The notes under the pieces: model-generated | Database searches by the model: none | Told to the model about the DNA's origin: nothing | The model's input: only the letters and a program-made list of their open reading frames with translations | Made by a program: the position numbers and the translations under genes | In this document: piece after piece, positions 24,629 through 35,000 of the stretch | How the letters are laid out: every line of letters starts with the position of its first letter | Position numbering within the stretch: position 1 is the stretch's first letter | DNA from: Deltaproteobacteria bacterium | GTDB taxonomy: Bacteria > Myxococcota > B64-G9 | Reading direction: 5' to 3' | DNA: 58,044 nucleotides | Assembly: GCA_019307065.1 (NCBI GenBank) | Contig: JAFDKH010000023.1 | Span: 1 to 58,044 of the forward strand

Positions 24629-25951
24629 TCATTCATTTATATCGACCTCGAGATCATAGGGGCCGACATCGACAACCCGGGCTGTAATTATTTGACCTAT
24701 TTCGGCCGTGCCCTTGATAATTGTCTGTCCGTCAATTTCGGGAGCCTGATTCCAGGCCCGACCGAAAAGCTTACCTTCTGAATTGACACCTTCGACGATA
24801 ACCGGCAGTTGTTTGTCGATCAAGCGAGTGTGATAGTCGAGGGCAATCGGCTGCTGGATGGCCAACAATTCCTCCTGGCGGCGCAGGGCAACCTGGCCTG
24901 GAACCTGGCCGGCCAGTTTGGCAGCCAAGCTGCCGGGCTCGGGCGAAAATGCGAATACTCCCAGGCGTTCGAACCGGCTGCGCTCGACAAAATCTACCAG
25001 GCGCAAAAAAGCATCTTCGGATTCACCCGGGAAGCCGGTCATCAGCGATGTCCTGATTACGACATCCTCAATCTGCCGGCGCAAGCGATCGATCAATGCA
25101 TCTATTATCTGCGGATCACCGCCGCGGCGCATGCGCTTGAGAACTTCACCATCAATATGCTGGAACGGCAGATCGAGATAGGCCAGCACATTTTTCTTAC
25201 TGGCGATGAGCTCAATCAGCCTTTCGGGGATAGCAGCCGGAAACAAGTACATCAGGCGCAACCATTTTAGACCTTTTACGCAGGCCAAGGCCTCGACCAG
25301 ATCGTGCAGGGCCGGCCGGACGCTGAGATCCTTGCCCCAATTGGCGAGGTCCTGGGCTACCAGGACTATTTCGTGAACTCCCAGATCAATCAGGTTTGAC
25401 GCCTCGCTGACCAGATCTTCAAGGGAACGGCTTTGTAACGGCCCGCGTAATCGGGGGATCACACAAAACGAGCAAGACCGCGAACAGCCTTCAGCTACTT
25501 TGAGATAGGCCGACCCAGGCGCCAGTGAATTCACCCGGCCGGTTGCTGCCTGGGGAAGAAAGCTCGACCCGGATTGACAGATGAATTTCTCCGGCGGAAC
25601 CTCTTTTGCCAACCAGTTGCCCAATTGTCCTACCTCGGCCGGACCGACAAATAAATCCACCTCGGGCAGTTGCTCGATCAGCCCGCGCCCATAACGCGGC
25701 GACAGACAACCGGCCACCACTAGCCGGCTGCAGCTACCTGCGGATTTGTAGCGACCCATTTCGACGATTGTGTCTATTGATTCTTCGACTGCTGACTGGA
25801 TAAAGGCACAGGTGTTGACAATTATGACGTCCGCCTCTTCTGCCAAATCAACCGAGATCAGTCCGCTCCGGGCCGCGGCTGCCCAAATCATTTCGGCATC
25901 CACCCGGTTCTTGGGACACCCCAGGCTCAGAATGTAAAAAGTTTTCGGCAA
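24629..25951 (-). CDS. rimO: Ribosomal protein S12 methylthiotransferase RimO
   Basis: RimO is a radical-SAM enzyme that adds a methylthio group to the conserved aspartate of ribosomal protein S12. The 440 residues contain LSLGCPKNRVDAE with Cys12. Cys48 and Cys82 complete the N-terminal cluster site. The radical-SAM motif CSRSCSFC has Cys156, Cys160 and Cys163, followed by VIPRLRG, a RimO signature. A TRAM-type domain ends the protein. The start is TTG at 25951, six bases after the stop of the upstream nuclease gene, so translation may be coupled. MiaB is excluded by the CPKNxVD and IPRLRG wording. Confidence 0.93.
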   Translation of the reverse strand: MPKTFYILSLGCPKNRVDAEMIWAAAARSGLISVDLAEEADVIIVNTCAFIQSAVEESIDTIVEMGRYKSAGSCSRLVVAGCLSPRYGRGLIEQLPEVDLFVGPAEVGQLGNWLAKEVPPEKFICQSGSSFLPQAATGRVNSLAPGSAYLKVAEGCSRSCSFCVIPRLRGPLQSRSLEDLVSEASNLIDLGVHEIVLVAQDLANWGKDLSVRPALHDLVEALACVKGLKWLRLMYLFPAAIPERLIELIASKKNVLAYLDLPFQHIDGEVLKRMRRGGDPQIIDALIDRLRRQIEDVVIRTSLMTGFPGESEDAFLRLVDFVERSRFERLGVFAFSPEPGSLAAKLAGQVPGQVALRRQEELLAIQQPIALDYHTRLIDKQLPVIVEGVNSEGKLFGRAWNQAPEIDGQTIIKGTAEIGQIITARVVDVGPYDLEVDINE

Positions 25952-25957
25952 GGTAAG

Positions 25958-27310
25958 TTAAATCTCGTAAGTTTGATCGGGCTCGACGGCGCGACAGCCC
26001 TTGAGGCCCTCGTCCTTCAGTGCCTTTACCAGCCCCTTGGCTGCATCTTCCTCTCCATGATTGGCCAGGAAAAAACGCGGCTTGCCGGAAATTTGCCTGG
26101 CCCAGGTAACCAGGACGTCGCGATCGGCGTGGGCCGAAAAACCGCCGAGGGTTTCTATTCGGGCTTTGACCTTCACTTGTTGCCTGTGGATCTTGACTTT
26201 ATCCACTCCGTCGACCAGCCGGCGACCAAGGGTCCCATAACCTTGCCAGCCGACGAAGATCACTGTCGTGGATTCTTTGTCGAGGAAGTCCTTCAAGTGA
26301 TGTAGAATTCGCCCGCCCGAGCACATTCCCGAGCCGGCAATCACGACCGCCGGCGGCGACATACTCTTGACTGTTTTTGATTCGGTTGAAGAAACCAGTT
26401 CACGCAAGCCGGGAAATCGCATAGGTGGATCGTCTTTATCTATTGCCGCCCAGGTTTTTTCGTCATAGCACTCTCGATGCGAACGATAAACGGAGGTTAC
26501 CCTTTGGGCCATGGGCGAATCCAGCAAGACCGGAATGCGCGGCAATTCGCCGGAATCAATCATGTGATTAAAGTGAAACAATAGCTCCTGAGTGCGCCCG
26601 ATCGCAAAAGCCGGAATTAATACCATGCCCTTGTGTTTGACGGCCCGCTTGACGATCTGCTTGAACTCTTCAAGAGTATCCGAGCGGCTCTTGTGCAAGC
26701 GATTGCCGTAAGTCGACTCGATTACGACTGCGTCATACGAATCTTCCCACTCGTTGGTCGGATCGCGAATAATTGGAGAGTTGGGCTGACCGATGTCTCC
26801 GGACATCAACAGGCGTTTACCCTGCCCGAAAATTTCGACATGGGCCGAGCCCAGAATGTGTCCGGCATCGAAAAAGCGCAAGCTTATACCGCCATCCAAC
26901 TCGGCAGTTTCGCCATAACGCATTGGTTGAATGAGATTGATCGTCTGATCTATGTTGGCGCCGTTATACAACGGCTCACCGTCATGGGCCGACAAGCGCG
27001 CGGAATCCCGCCAGACAATGTCGGCCAACTCAGCCGAAGCCGAATGAGTAAAAATTGGCCCTTTGAACCCATCCGCGATTAGTCTGGGTGCGCGCCCGAC
27101 ATGATCCAGGTGACCATGGGTCAGGACAACAGCATCAAGCTCGGCCGGATTGAAAGGAAACGGTTCGCGATTGAGCTCGGCAGAATTCTTGTCTCCCTGG
27201 ATGAGACCGCAGTCGACAAGTATCTGTTTGCCGGCGCACTTAATCAGACTGCATGAACCTGTTACCCGAAGCGCGGCACCGTAAAAAGTAATTGTCATAT
27301 CGGACAACAT
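25958..27310 (-). CDS. Beta-CASP metallo-beta-lactamase RNase-like protein
   Basis: A 450-residue metallo-beta-lactamase/beta-CASP protein of the CPSF73/YSH1-like bacterial group, whose members process RNA. The metal-binding signature LTHGHLDHVGR has His65, His67, Asp69 and His70. Further motifs are DAGHILGSAHVEI, MSGDIGQPNSPI and VVIESTYGNRLH, with VIAGSGMCSGGRILHHL and LGGFSAHADRDVL near the C-terminus. The last two are the motif B/C region of beta-CASP nucleases. The start is ATG at 27310 or 27298; GGGAGG is three bases before the first. It precedes rimO by six bases, linking RNA and ribosome functions. Confidence 0.85.
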   Translation of the reverse strand: MLSDMTITFYGAALRVTGSCSLIKCAGKQILVDCGLIQGDKNSAELNREPFPFNPAELDAVVLTHGHLDHVGRAPRLIADGFKGPIFTHSASAELADIVWRDSARLSAHDGEPLYNGANIDQTINLIQPMRYGETAELDGGISLRFFDAGHILGSAHVEIFGQGKRLLMSGDIGQPNSPIIRDPTNEWEDSYDAVVIESTYGNRLHKSRSDTLEEFKQIVKRAVKHKGMVLIPAFAIGRTQELLFHFNHMIDSGELPRIPVLLDSPMAQRVTSVYRSHRECYDEKTWAAIDKDDPPMRFPGLRELVSSTESKTVKSMSPPAVVIAGSGMCSGGRILHHLKDFLDKESTTVIFVGWQGYGTLGRRLVDGVDKVKIHRQQVKVKARIETLGGFSAHADRDVLVTWARQISGKPRFFLANHGEEDAAKGLVKALKDEGLKGCRAVEPDQTYEI

Positions 27311-27342
27311 ACACCTCCCGGGCTTGATTAGATCCGTGCCCT

Positions 27343-28323
27343 CTATTTGCGTGATTTCGGCTTCAGCCTAAACATGGCTGGACGATTTTGATGCCAGTCC
27401 CAGTATCTACGAAGACCGTCTTCTAAATTAATTGACGGTCTGAACCCGATCACATCTTCGGCCCGCTTGAGATCGGCGTAGGTATTCGGCATTTCTCCAG
27501 CTCGCAAGGAAAGATACTCTCGACGCAACTCAACATCCGCCAACCAGGCGATCTTCTCGGCCACTTGTCCCAGGGTTGTTGTTGAGCCGGACCCAATGTT
27601 CAGCACTCTCCAGGGAGCCGGCCGATCCATCACCCGGATAATACCAACAACCACGTCATCAACGTAGATCATGTCTCGGCCGGCCGTACCATCCCCAAAA
27701 ATCTTCATGGCCGCCCGTCGCTCGGCTGCCTGACTCAAGGCCGGCACAAGCCGGTCGGGTGCCTGGCGCGGTCCATAGGCCGAAAAAATCCTGACAATCG
27801 TTGTTGCAATCGGAGACCGCAGAGAAAAGGCATGTGCAAAGAGTTCGGCGGCTCGCTGGGCTGCTCCCAGCACCGAAAGCGGCCGATCGGCACTATCGTC
27901 CTCTGCGAACGGAAAGCGGCGACTGCCGCCATATATATGCGACGAGGAACCGATCACGACCTGCTTAACACTGTGCCGATTGCAGGCTTTCATGACGGTA
28001 ACGCAAGCCTCGACATGCAGGCGCATACAGGCTTCCGGCTCCTGATCGGCCCAAACCAGGTCGCGCCGGGAGGCCAGGTGAACCACGGCCTGTGGCTTCG
28101 TTCTGGCTATTGCTCCCTCAAGTGCAACCAGATCGGTCACATCACCCTTGTAGAAAGTAAAACGTTTGTTAGATTCGGCTTCTTCGAGTCGGGCGGCCTG
28201 CCAACCGGACTGTTCTTCGCCGTCAAGTATATCGAAACCGGCCACCGTGTGTCCACCGTCAAGCAAGATCTCCGTCAAGCGTGCACCGATAAATCCGGCG
28301 GCCCCCGTGACCAGTACCTTCAT
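27343..28323 (-). CDS. NAD-dependent epimerase/dehydratase homologue lacking the catalytic Tyr-Lys pair
   Basis: A 326-residue short-chain dehydrogenase of the extended sugar-nucleotide type. The NAD motif GAAGFIG is at 7-13, VVHLAS is seen at 80-85 and IGSSSHIYGG at 124-133. The sugar-specific C-terminal part has VRIFSAYGPRQAPDRLVP, GDGTAGRDMIYVDDVV and NIGSGSTTTL. The expected YxxxK catalytic motif reads LGAAQRAAE, with Leu152 in place of Tyr and Gln156 in place of Lys. The DNA supports this directly. It overlaps the UDP-glucose dehydrogenase stop by four bases, so it is in the same nucleotide-sugar operon. The altered active site suggests a regulatory or binding role, or different chemistry. 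Confidence 0.85.
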   Translation of the reverse strand: MKVLVTGAAGFIGARLTEILLDGGHTVAGFDILDGEEQSGWQAARLEEAESNKRFTFYKGDVTDLVALEGAIARTKPQAVVHLASRRDLVWADQEPEACMRLHVEACVTVMKACNRHSVKQVVIGSSSHIYGGSRRFPFAEDDSADRPLSVLGAAQRAAELFAHAFSLRSPIATTIVRIFSAYGPRQAPDRLVPALSQAAERRAAMKIFGDGTAGRDMIYVDDVVVGIIRVMDRPAPWRVLNIGSGSTTTLGQVAEKIAWLADVELRREYLSLRAGEMPNTYADLKRAEDVIGFRPSINLEDGLRRYWDWHQNRPAMFRLKPKSRK

Positions 28324-29630
28324 TTGCTGCGAGTCCTTCCCATGGCTATATGCTCAAATCCCAGTTCATGCATTCTATCGGGATCGTAGATATTGCGCCC
28401 ATCGAAGACGACCGGCTGTTTGAGCAAACTCTTGATGCGTTCAAAGTCCGGCCGGCGGAACTCGTTCCATTCGGTTACTACTACCAGCGCCTCGGCTGCC
28501 TGACAACAATCGTAGCTGCTCTCACAGTAGGTCACCCGGTCACCCAGGATTTCGCGAGCCGTCTGTAATGCTTCTGGATCGTAGACCCTTATTTCTGCTC
28601 CGGCCTCGAGCAAATCATTGATAATCACCAGGGCCGGAGCTTCACGGACATCGTCGGTACGCGGCTTGAAGGCCAGCCCCCAGATACCGAATACTCGCCC
28701 TGTCAGATCTTCCCCGAAGCGGGCCTTGATGCGCCGCGAAATCACGCCTTTCTGTCTTTCATTGACTCGGTCGGTGGCTTTGAGCATCTCCATCTCAATA
28801 TCGTGCTCTTTACCGGTACGGATCAAGGCGCGCACGTCCTTGGGAAAACAACTGCCCCCGAAACCGACCCCGGGGAACAAGAAGGGATGTCCGATCCGGC
28901 TGTCGCTGCCCACCCCGAAACGAACCAGCTCTACATCGGCGGAGACAGCGTCACATAACAGGGCGATCTCGTTCATGAATGAAATTCGCGAGGCTAAAAG
29001 CCCATTGGCAGCGTATTTGGTGACTTCGGCACTGGCGTTATCCATGAAGAGAATGGGATTACCGGTGCGCACGAAGGGGGCATATAAATCAGACATCAGC
29101 TTGCGGGCTTGCTCGTCGTCAGTGCCAATCACAACCCGATCGGGACGCATGAAATCATCTATGGCTGCGCCCTCTTTCAAGAACTCTGGATTGCTGACTA
29201 CGGTCACCGGGTGGCTGCTGTATTGTCCGATAACCCGGCGGACTTTCTCGGCGGTTCCGACCGGAACAGTGCTCTTGTTGACCACCACGATCGGCCCGTT
29301 TTGGGCCTGACCAATTTGCTTGGCAACTTGAAGTACAAATGAGAGATCGGCCTGACCGTCCGCACTTTGCGGTGTACCGACCGCAATGAAGACTGCCTTG
29401 GTGCCCTCCATGGCCGTTTTGATGTCGGAGGAAAAAGCCAGCCTGTGTTTGGCAATGTTGCGCTTGAGCAAATCGCTTAGGCCGGGCTCGTAGAACGGCA
29501 CCTGGCCTTGCTGCAAGGTTTGAATCTTTTGCTCGTCGACTTCGACCAAGACAACGTCATGTCCGGTTTCGGCAAAGCAAGTCCCCGCCACCAATCCCAC
29601 GTATCCGGCACCAACCACTGCAATCCGCAA
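28320..29630 (-). CDS. ugd: UDP-glucose 6-dehydrogenase
   Basis: Ugd oxidises UDP-glucose to UDP-glucuronate with two NAD, supplying acidic sugar for polysaccharides. The 436-residue protein has the GxGxxG NAD motif VVGAGYVGL at 5-13, KSTVPVGT and NPEFLKEGAA. The catalytic cysteine is Cys261 in VGFGGSCFPKD. The start is TTG at 29630 with AGGAGG six bases upstream. It is translationally coupled to the epimerase-like gene downstream, which suggests one sugar-nucleotide step after another. All catalytic motifs look intact. Confidence 0.95.
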   Translation of the reverse strand: MRIAVVGAGYVGLVAGTCFAETGHDVVLVEVDEQKIQTLQQGQVPFYEPGLSDLLKRNIAKHRLAFSSDIKTAMEGTKAVFIAVGTPQSADGQADLSFVLQVAKQIGQAQNGPIVVVNKSTVPVGTAEKVRRVIGQYSSHPVTVVSNPEFLKEGAAIDDFMRPDRVVIGTDDEQARKLMSDLYAPFVRTGNPILFMDNASAEVTKYAANGLLASRISFMNEIALLCDAVSADVELVRFGVGSDSRIGHPFLFPGVGFGGSCFPKDVRALIRTGKEHDIEMEMLKATDRVNERQKGVISRRIKARFGEDLTGRVFGIWGLAFKPRTDDVREAPALVIINDLLEAGAEIRVYDPEALQTAREILGDRVTYCESSYDCCQAAEALVVVTEWNEFRRPDFERIKSLLKQPVVFDGRNIYDPDRMHELGFEHIAMGRTRSK

Positions 29631-29727
29631 AGACCACCTCCTGGAAGAAACGAGTCTAGCTCTGATTTCTCACAAAAACAATCAATCGAGACTAAATCTT
29701 TTTATTGTCTTAAGACGTAGCGATCGG

Positions 29728-31422
29728 CTAGCGCAGCAACTTTTTATCAACCTTACCAACCGCAGTCAGCGGTAATTCGTCCATAAACTCGATGATTTTT
29801 GGTACTTTGTAGGGAGCCATGTTTTCGCGACAGTATTCTAATATCTTTTGCTTACTTTGCGCTAAATCCTGGCCGGCCTTCTCGGCCGTCAATTGGATAA
29901 CGGCCTTGACCAGCTCGCTGCCGGGTTTTTTGGGGTCGGGAATTCCAACAATCGCGCAAATTTCGACAAGCGGATGCTGCTGCAGGGTCTCTTCGACTTC
30001 CTTGCTGAACACTTTGTAGCCGCTGACGATCAGCATATCTTTGGCCCGGTCGACTAAAGTGAAAAATCCGTCTTCGTCCATGACAGCCACGTCTCCGGTA
30101 TATAACCAGGCGGCTCCTTGAAACTCCTTTATCGTCTTGGCGGTTTCTTGCGGCCGATTGAAATACTCTTTCATCACCTGGGGACCCCTGACAATCAGCT
30201 CACCGGGCTCGCCGGGCGCCACCTCGGTTTTTCCCCCCTGGAGATCGGCCAGCTTGACGTAGGTATTCTGGAGCGGTACTCCGATCGACCCAATCTTCTT
30301 CTTGCCCTTGTAAGGATTCATCGTAATCAAGGGACTGGTTTCGGTCATCCCGTAAACTTCGACTACCTTACCGGCCCCAACCACTTCGTCTAAGGCCTTT
30401 AGGCTATCAGTCGGAAAAGGGGCCGCCCCAGAGATACACAGATTGAGACCCGAGAAGTCCAAATCCTTGAAAAGCGGCTCGTTGAGCAACATTTGATACA
30501 GAGACGGCACATTGCACAGCACGCTGGGCCGATAACGGGTCATTTCTTTACAAATATGGCGGGTATCCCGCGGGTTGGGTATCAGTATCTGAGTCGAGCC
30601 TATCCCCAACCCGCTTAGCCCAAAAGCCAGTCCGGCCAGATGAAAAAAGGGAAACGCCGAACAATAAACCTCCGAACCTTCTTTCAACTCCACCCATTGG
30701 GTGGCCTGAATCAAATTAGCTACCAGGCCCCGGTGGGTAAGCACGGCTCCCTTGGGTACACCGGTTGTCCCTCCGGTGTATTGTATCAGGGCGGTATCAT
30801 CGGGACTGACTTTCAGATCTGGTTTTTGCGGCAGGTATTCTTTGATGATTCGATTAAAAGTAATAATCGATTTGCCTTCGATCGGGCAAATCTTCCCGCT
30901 GGGTACTTTCTTCAAGAGCTTGCCCAAAAAGCGCTTGATCGGCGGCGCGAAGTCCAGAACGCCGGTCGCCACAACCAGATCAAGATCGGGCAACTGATCT
31001 TTTATTTTAAGAAGCCGCTTTTCGAAAATAGCGTCCAGAGTAACCAGGGCCTTGGCCCCCGAATCGTTGATCTGGTAGGCCATTTCCTTCGGAGTAAGCA
31101 AAGGAGACAAACCAGTCGCAGCAACTCCGGCCAGCAGACAACCGGCCTGGGCAATAAGGTACTGGGGGATGTTGGGCAGGTTAATCGCAACTACGTCGCC
31201 AGGTTGACATCCACTTTGGGTGATGTAATCGGCGAATCTTAGACTCAGGTCTTTAAAACGCCTGAAGTCAATTGTGGTCCCAAGAAAATGCAGGGCGGCC
31301 CGGTCGGGATAGCGCTCAAATATTTTCTCAGTCATCTGAGTGCAGCTAACTTCTGGAAAATCGATATCCGCTTCGACCCAGGCATCATAAGATTTCAGCC
31401 AGGGCCTGTCATTGGTTGTCAC
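29728..31422 (-). CDS. Long-chain acyl-CoA ligase (AMP-forming)
   Basis: A 564-residue adenylate-forming enzyme that activates carboxylic acids, probably fatty acids, with ATP and CoA. The AMP-binding signature YTGGTTGVPKG is at 215-225, followed later by EVYGMTETSPL and YTGDVAVMDEDGFFTLVDRAKDMLIVSGYKV split across the hinge region. The C-terminal catalytic lysine region is GKVDKKLLR. The start is GTG at 31422 with GGAGG six bases before it. FadD fits best, but another carboxylate substrate is possible. Confidence 0.9.
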   Translation of the reverse strand: MTTNDRPWLKSYDAWVEADIDFPEVSCTQMTEKIFERYPDRAALHFLGTTIDFRRFKDLSLRFADYITQSGCQPGDVVAINLPNIPQYLIAQAGCLLAGVAATGLSPLLTPKEMAYQINDSGAKALVTLDAIFEKRLLKIKDQLPDLDLVVATGVLDFAPPIKRFLGKLLKKVPSGKICPIEGKSIITFNRIIKEYLPQKPDLKVSPDDTALIQYTGGTTGVPKGAVLTHRGLVANLIQATQWVELKEGSEVYCSAFPFFHLAGLAFGLSGLGIGSTQILIPNPRDTRHICKEMTRYRPSVLCNVPSLYQMLLNEPLFKDLDFSGLNLCISGAAPFPTDSLKALDEVVGAGKVVEVYGMTETSPLITMNPYKGKKKIGSIGVPLQNTYVKLADLQGGKTEVAPGEPGELIVRGPQVMKEYFNRPQETAKTIKEFQGAAWLYTGDVAVMDEDGFFTLVDRAKDMLIVSGYKVFSKEVEETLQQHPLVEICAIVGIPDPKKPGSELVKAVIQLTAEKAGQDLAQSKQKILEYCRENMAPYKVPKIIEFMDELPLTAVGKVDKKLLR

Positions 31423-31516
31423 TTGTCACCTCCCCTTGCGATAATCACTGTTCTATTCGGGCCATCTTGTGCAGAACCCGATAAAAGATCAATCTTGCCC
31501 GAAAAAATTATGGAGT

Positions 31517-31915
31517 TTATGAAGACTTGATGATGACCTTGTTGTCCTTAGTCTCAGTCGTAAGACTTTTCAGGTCACCCTTGGCAGTACCCGAGAGTTT
31601 TTTGCCGGTATAGTCAAATGTTGATTTGCCGATACTACAGCACTGGATCTTGCCCGGGTCCGCCAGGGGGTCGAGCCGACGCCCGGCATGCGTGCATTTG
31701 TTGACAAATGCGTAGAATTCTCCGTCATGTCCGTGAACTACCAACACCCGGGTAGGCAGACTGCGGCCTTCTAAACGAATCGAACTCCCCTTCAGAGACA
31801 ACTCGGGGGTCCTGGCCAGGTCAACTGAGATCTCACTCTTTACAAACATCCAGCAACCGGCATCGGACGGTTCCCTGGTCTGGCAGATACCCAATAGACG
31901 CTTGAAAAAACCCAT
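31517..31915 (-). CDS. Rieske-type 2Fe-2S protein with atypical second ligand motif
   Basis: A 132-residue protein containing a Rieske-like domain. The first half of the motif is normal (CTH: Cys74 and His76). The second reads QCCSIGKSTFD where CPxHGxxFD is expected, so His is replaced by Gly96 if Cys93 is the ligand, while Cys92 and Cys93 are adjacent. The N-terminus has further cysteines at 11 and 21. It has no signal peptide. A GAGGTGATTC precedes the ATG at 31915. It may hold a cluster with different ligation, or none. It precedes the acyl-CoA ligase gene by 94 bases. Confidence 0.65.
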   Translation of the reverse strand: MGFFKRLLGICQTREPSDAGCWMFVKSEISVDLARTPELSLKGSSIRLEGRSLPTRVLVVHGHDGEFYAFVNKCTHAGRRLDPLADPGKIQCCSIGKSTFDYTGKKLSGTAKGDLKSLTTETKDNKVIIKSS

Positions 31916-32065
31916 GAATCACCTCGTAATTTCAAAGTTTGTCATCTGTAAAACACTTCGCCCGGCAGTTCAATCCGACCATGGCCCCGACCCGCTGACT
32001 CTTGTAAAATCGGACCGCTTCACGTAGTGTCCTACTATCAGAATCACATTTCAGGAGAGTATCCT

Positions 32066-35000
32066 ATGAAAAAACCAGATGAAAGATCTCGTTTTTCGGT
32101 CTATATTCTTTGCTGCCTGTCGCTGGTTGTTTTCGGCTTGCTCGCCGGCTGCAGTTCGAGTGCGGCGCCAAGTTGCGGCGACTGCAGCAAGTTGGATTCC
32201 ATTTGCGGAACAGGCGTCTGCAACGAGACCAACTGGGAGTGTGAAGTCGAGCCGGCCAATGAAGGCTCAGACTGTGATGATGACGACAGCTGTACGCTGA
32301 ATGACGTATGCGTGACCGGCTATTGCACTGGCACCGCAATGGATTGCACAGCCGAAGAAAACGAATGCGTTCAAGGCGAATGCGACCGGGGCGAATGCGA
32401 ATACGGGCCACGCCCAGACGGAACGGCCTGCCCGAGCATGGCCGAAGAGTGTAAAGCCGGGGTCTGCCTGGAGGGCGAGTGCATTGCCGAAAATTTGCAA
32501 GACGGCAGCGCGTGCAACGATGGCGACTGGTGCACCGATCCCGACAGCTGCTTAGCGGGTGAGTGCAGCGGCCCCGATAGGGACTGCAGCGATGATTTTG
32601 ATTGCACCTTAGACGTGTGCGATTCGGACCGCAACGCCTGCGATCACACGGCCAACGACGGGTTCTGTTTCATTGGTGATGTTTGCTACACCGAAGGCGA
32701 CCTGAACCCCGATAACGCTTGTCAGGAATGTGTCTGGGCCATGAACAGCTCAGACTGGACCAATGACGACACCAACAGTTGCGACGACGGCAATCTGTGT
32801 ACCGATCCGGATGCATGCAGCGAGGGTGTCTGCAGCGGAACTGTCCTGACAGATTGCTGCCTTGAAGATGGCGACTGTAATGACAACAAAGACTGCACCA
32901 GCGATGTCTGCAACATAGCCGACGGCACCTGTTCCAACGCGGTCAATGACGGGTTCTGCCTGATTGGCGAGTTGTGTGTGCCCGAAGGCACTGCCAACCC
33001 GGCCAACGAGTGCCAAGAGTGTATCAGCGCCACCAGCCAGACCGACTGGAGCGATAATGCGGTTGCTTGTGATGACGGGCTCTACTGCACCGACGCAGAT
33101 CAATGCAGCGGCGGCAGCTGTCAGGGCACAAGCGGCGTGGTTTGTGACGACAGTGTCGATTGCACCGAGGATATCTGTAATGAAACCGGCCAGAATTGCA
33201 GCCACCCGCCGGTGGCCGGCAGCTGTTTCATCGGCGACACTTGTTTTACCAACACGGCTTTAAATCCCGACAACCCTTGCCAGGAGTGCATTGCGGCCAC
33301 TAACCAGACCGACTGGTCGAATGACGACAGCAACAGCTGCGACGACGGCAACGACTGCACCGATCAAGACGCCTGCAGCGCAGGCGTGTGCTCCGGGACT
33401 CCGATACCAAACTGTTGTAACGGCCCGGAAGACTGCGACGACAACAAAGACTGCACCGATGATGTCTGTGAAGTGGCGAGCGGCACTTGCTCGAACCCGA
33501 TTTTGGCCAACTGGTGCTATATAGAAGGCGTCTGCTATTCAGACGCTGATCCTAACACCAACAACAATTGCCAGGCTTGCGACCTGGGGGTGGCCAACGA
33601 CAGCTGGTCGCCGGCCAACGAAGGCGCCGAATGCGGCGACACCTGCCAGGCCTGCCTGGCCGGTGCTTGTGCGAACATGCCCGATATCGCCGACGCCGAT
33701 CCTTTCAACGAATGCCCGGCCTGCCGGGTGTGTAATGATTCAGGCGGCTGCCGCAACGCCACCGACGGTGACGACCCCAAAGACGAATGCGACGCCGCCG
33801 AATGCACTAACGACAATTGCACGGCCGGCAGCTGCCACATGTCGTCCGGCACGCAATGCACCGACAATACAACAACCGACTGCGACGACGCCCAGTGTGA
33901 CGGCCAGGGCGTCTGCGTTCAAGATTTCGCTTTTGAAGCCAGCGGGTATAGCTGTGACGACACCGATGCCTGCACCAACCCTGATGAATGTGATACTTTC
34001 GGCGTGTGCGCCGGAGTTTTGATTAACCCGGAGCCCAATGCCGCTTCTGTAGTTGCGGCCAGCAGTACTTGCTTGACCCATTCGACTTTTGCAACCTCGG
34101 TTATCTATGTCGAACTGGTCGACAGCGCCGACGTTCCCATCAGCGGCGCAACTGTAACGATCACGCCCGACACGGCCGGACTGACTATGCTCGGGGCGGT
34201 CACGGAGTCGGCTGCCCAACCCGGCACGTATTTTCAGACGCTGCAGGCGCCGGATTTCAACGGCGACACGACATTCACGATCACCGCCCAAACGGGATCG
34301 GGGGCCTGTACATCGTCCCTGGTTGCCATTACCAATTCTGTCATGGTCTATTTCGAAGATCCGATTGTAACCGGCACGGGCAGCTGCCCAATCGACGACA
34401 ACTTGAGAGTCAGAGTCGTCGCGGCCGAAAGCGGCGCAGCGCTCAGTGGCGCCTTCGTAATGGTTGGCAGCGCCGAAGCCACCCTATTCGAGACCGACTT
34501 CGACAATGTCCTGGCCGGAAGTGCCAGCCTGCCAAACACCGGCCAGACCGACTCGAACGGCTATATCGAGTTTGTCGACCACGGTGCGGTGCTCGATGGG
34601 CCCCAGATGATCACGGCCGCCTACGGCGGTAGAAACTATTTCACGATTGTCGACGGCAACGCTTCGGATGTAGTGCTGCCCCTGACCGAAATAGTAACCC
34701 GCCCGAGCATGGGCCAGATTACCGGAGTCTTGGCCAATATCGGTGATACCAGCAATCTCGAGGCCGGTCTGGCAATGACCGAGTTCGACATCGACAGCCT
34801 GGTCAAGTTCAAATTTGATGATCTCTTATCGGCCCAATATGATTGCTGGCGGGCAACTGATTCCAGTTTGCTCGAAGATCAATGGGTCGAGATGCCGTCG
34901 AACATCTTCGTACTCGATCAGACCGAGTGGATTATCTGGCCAATTTTAAGCATCCATATATTCCAGCACGATTTCCTGACCAAGCCGGTACCGGCCGGTT

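Noticed and set aside
34625-34636. GGCGGTAGAAAC resembling the RfaH ops element
   Set aside because: It lies inside coding sequence (Gly-Gly-Arg-Asn) well upstream of the exopolysaccharide operon; chance match is more likely.
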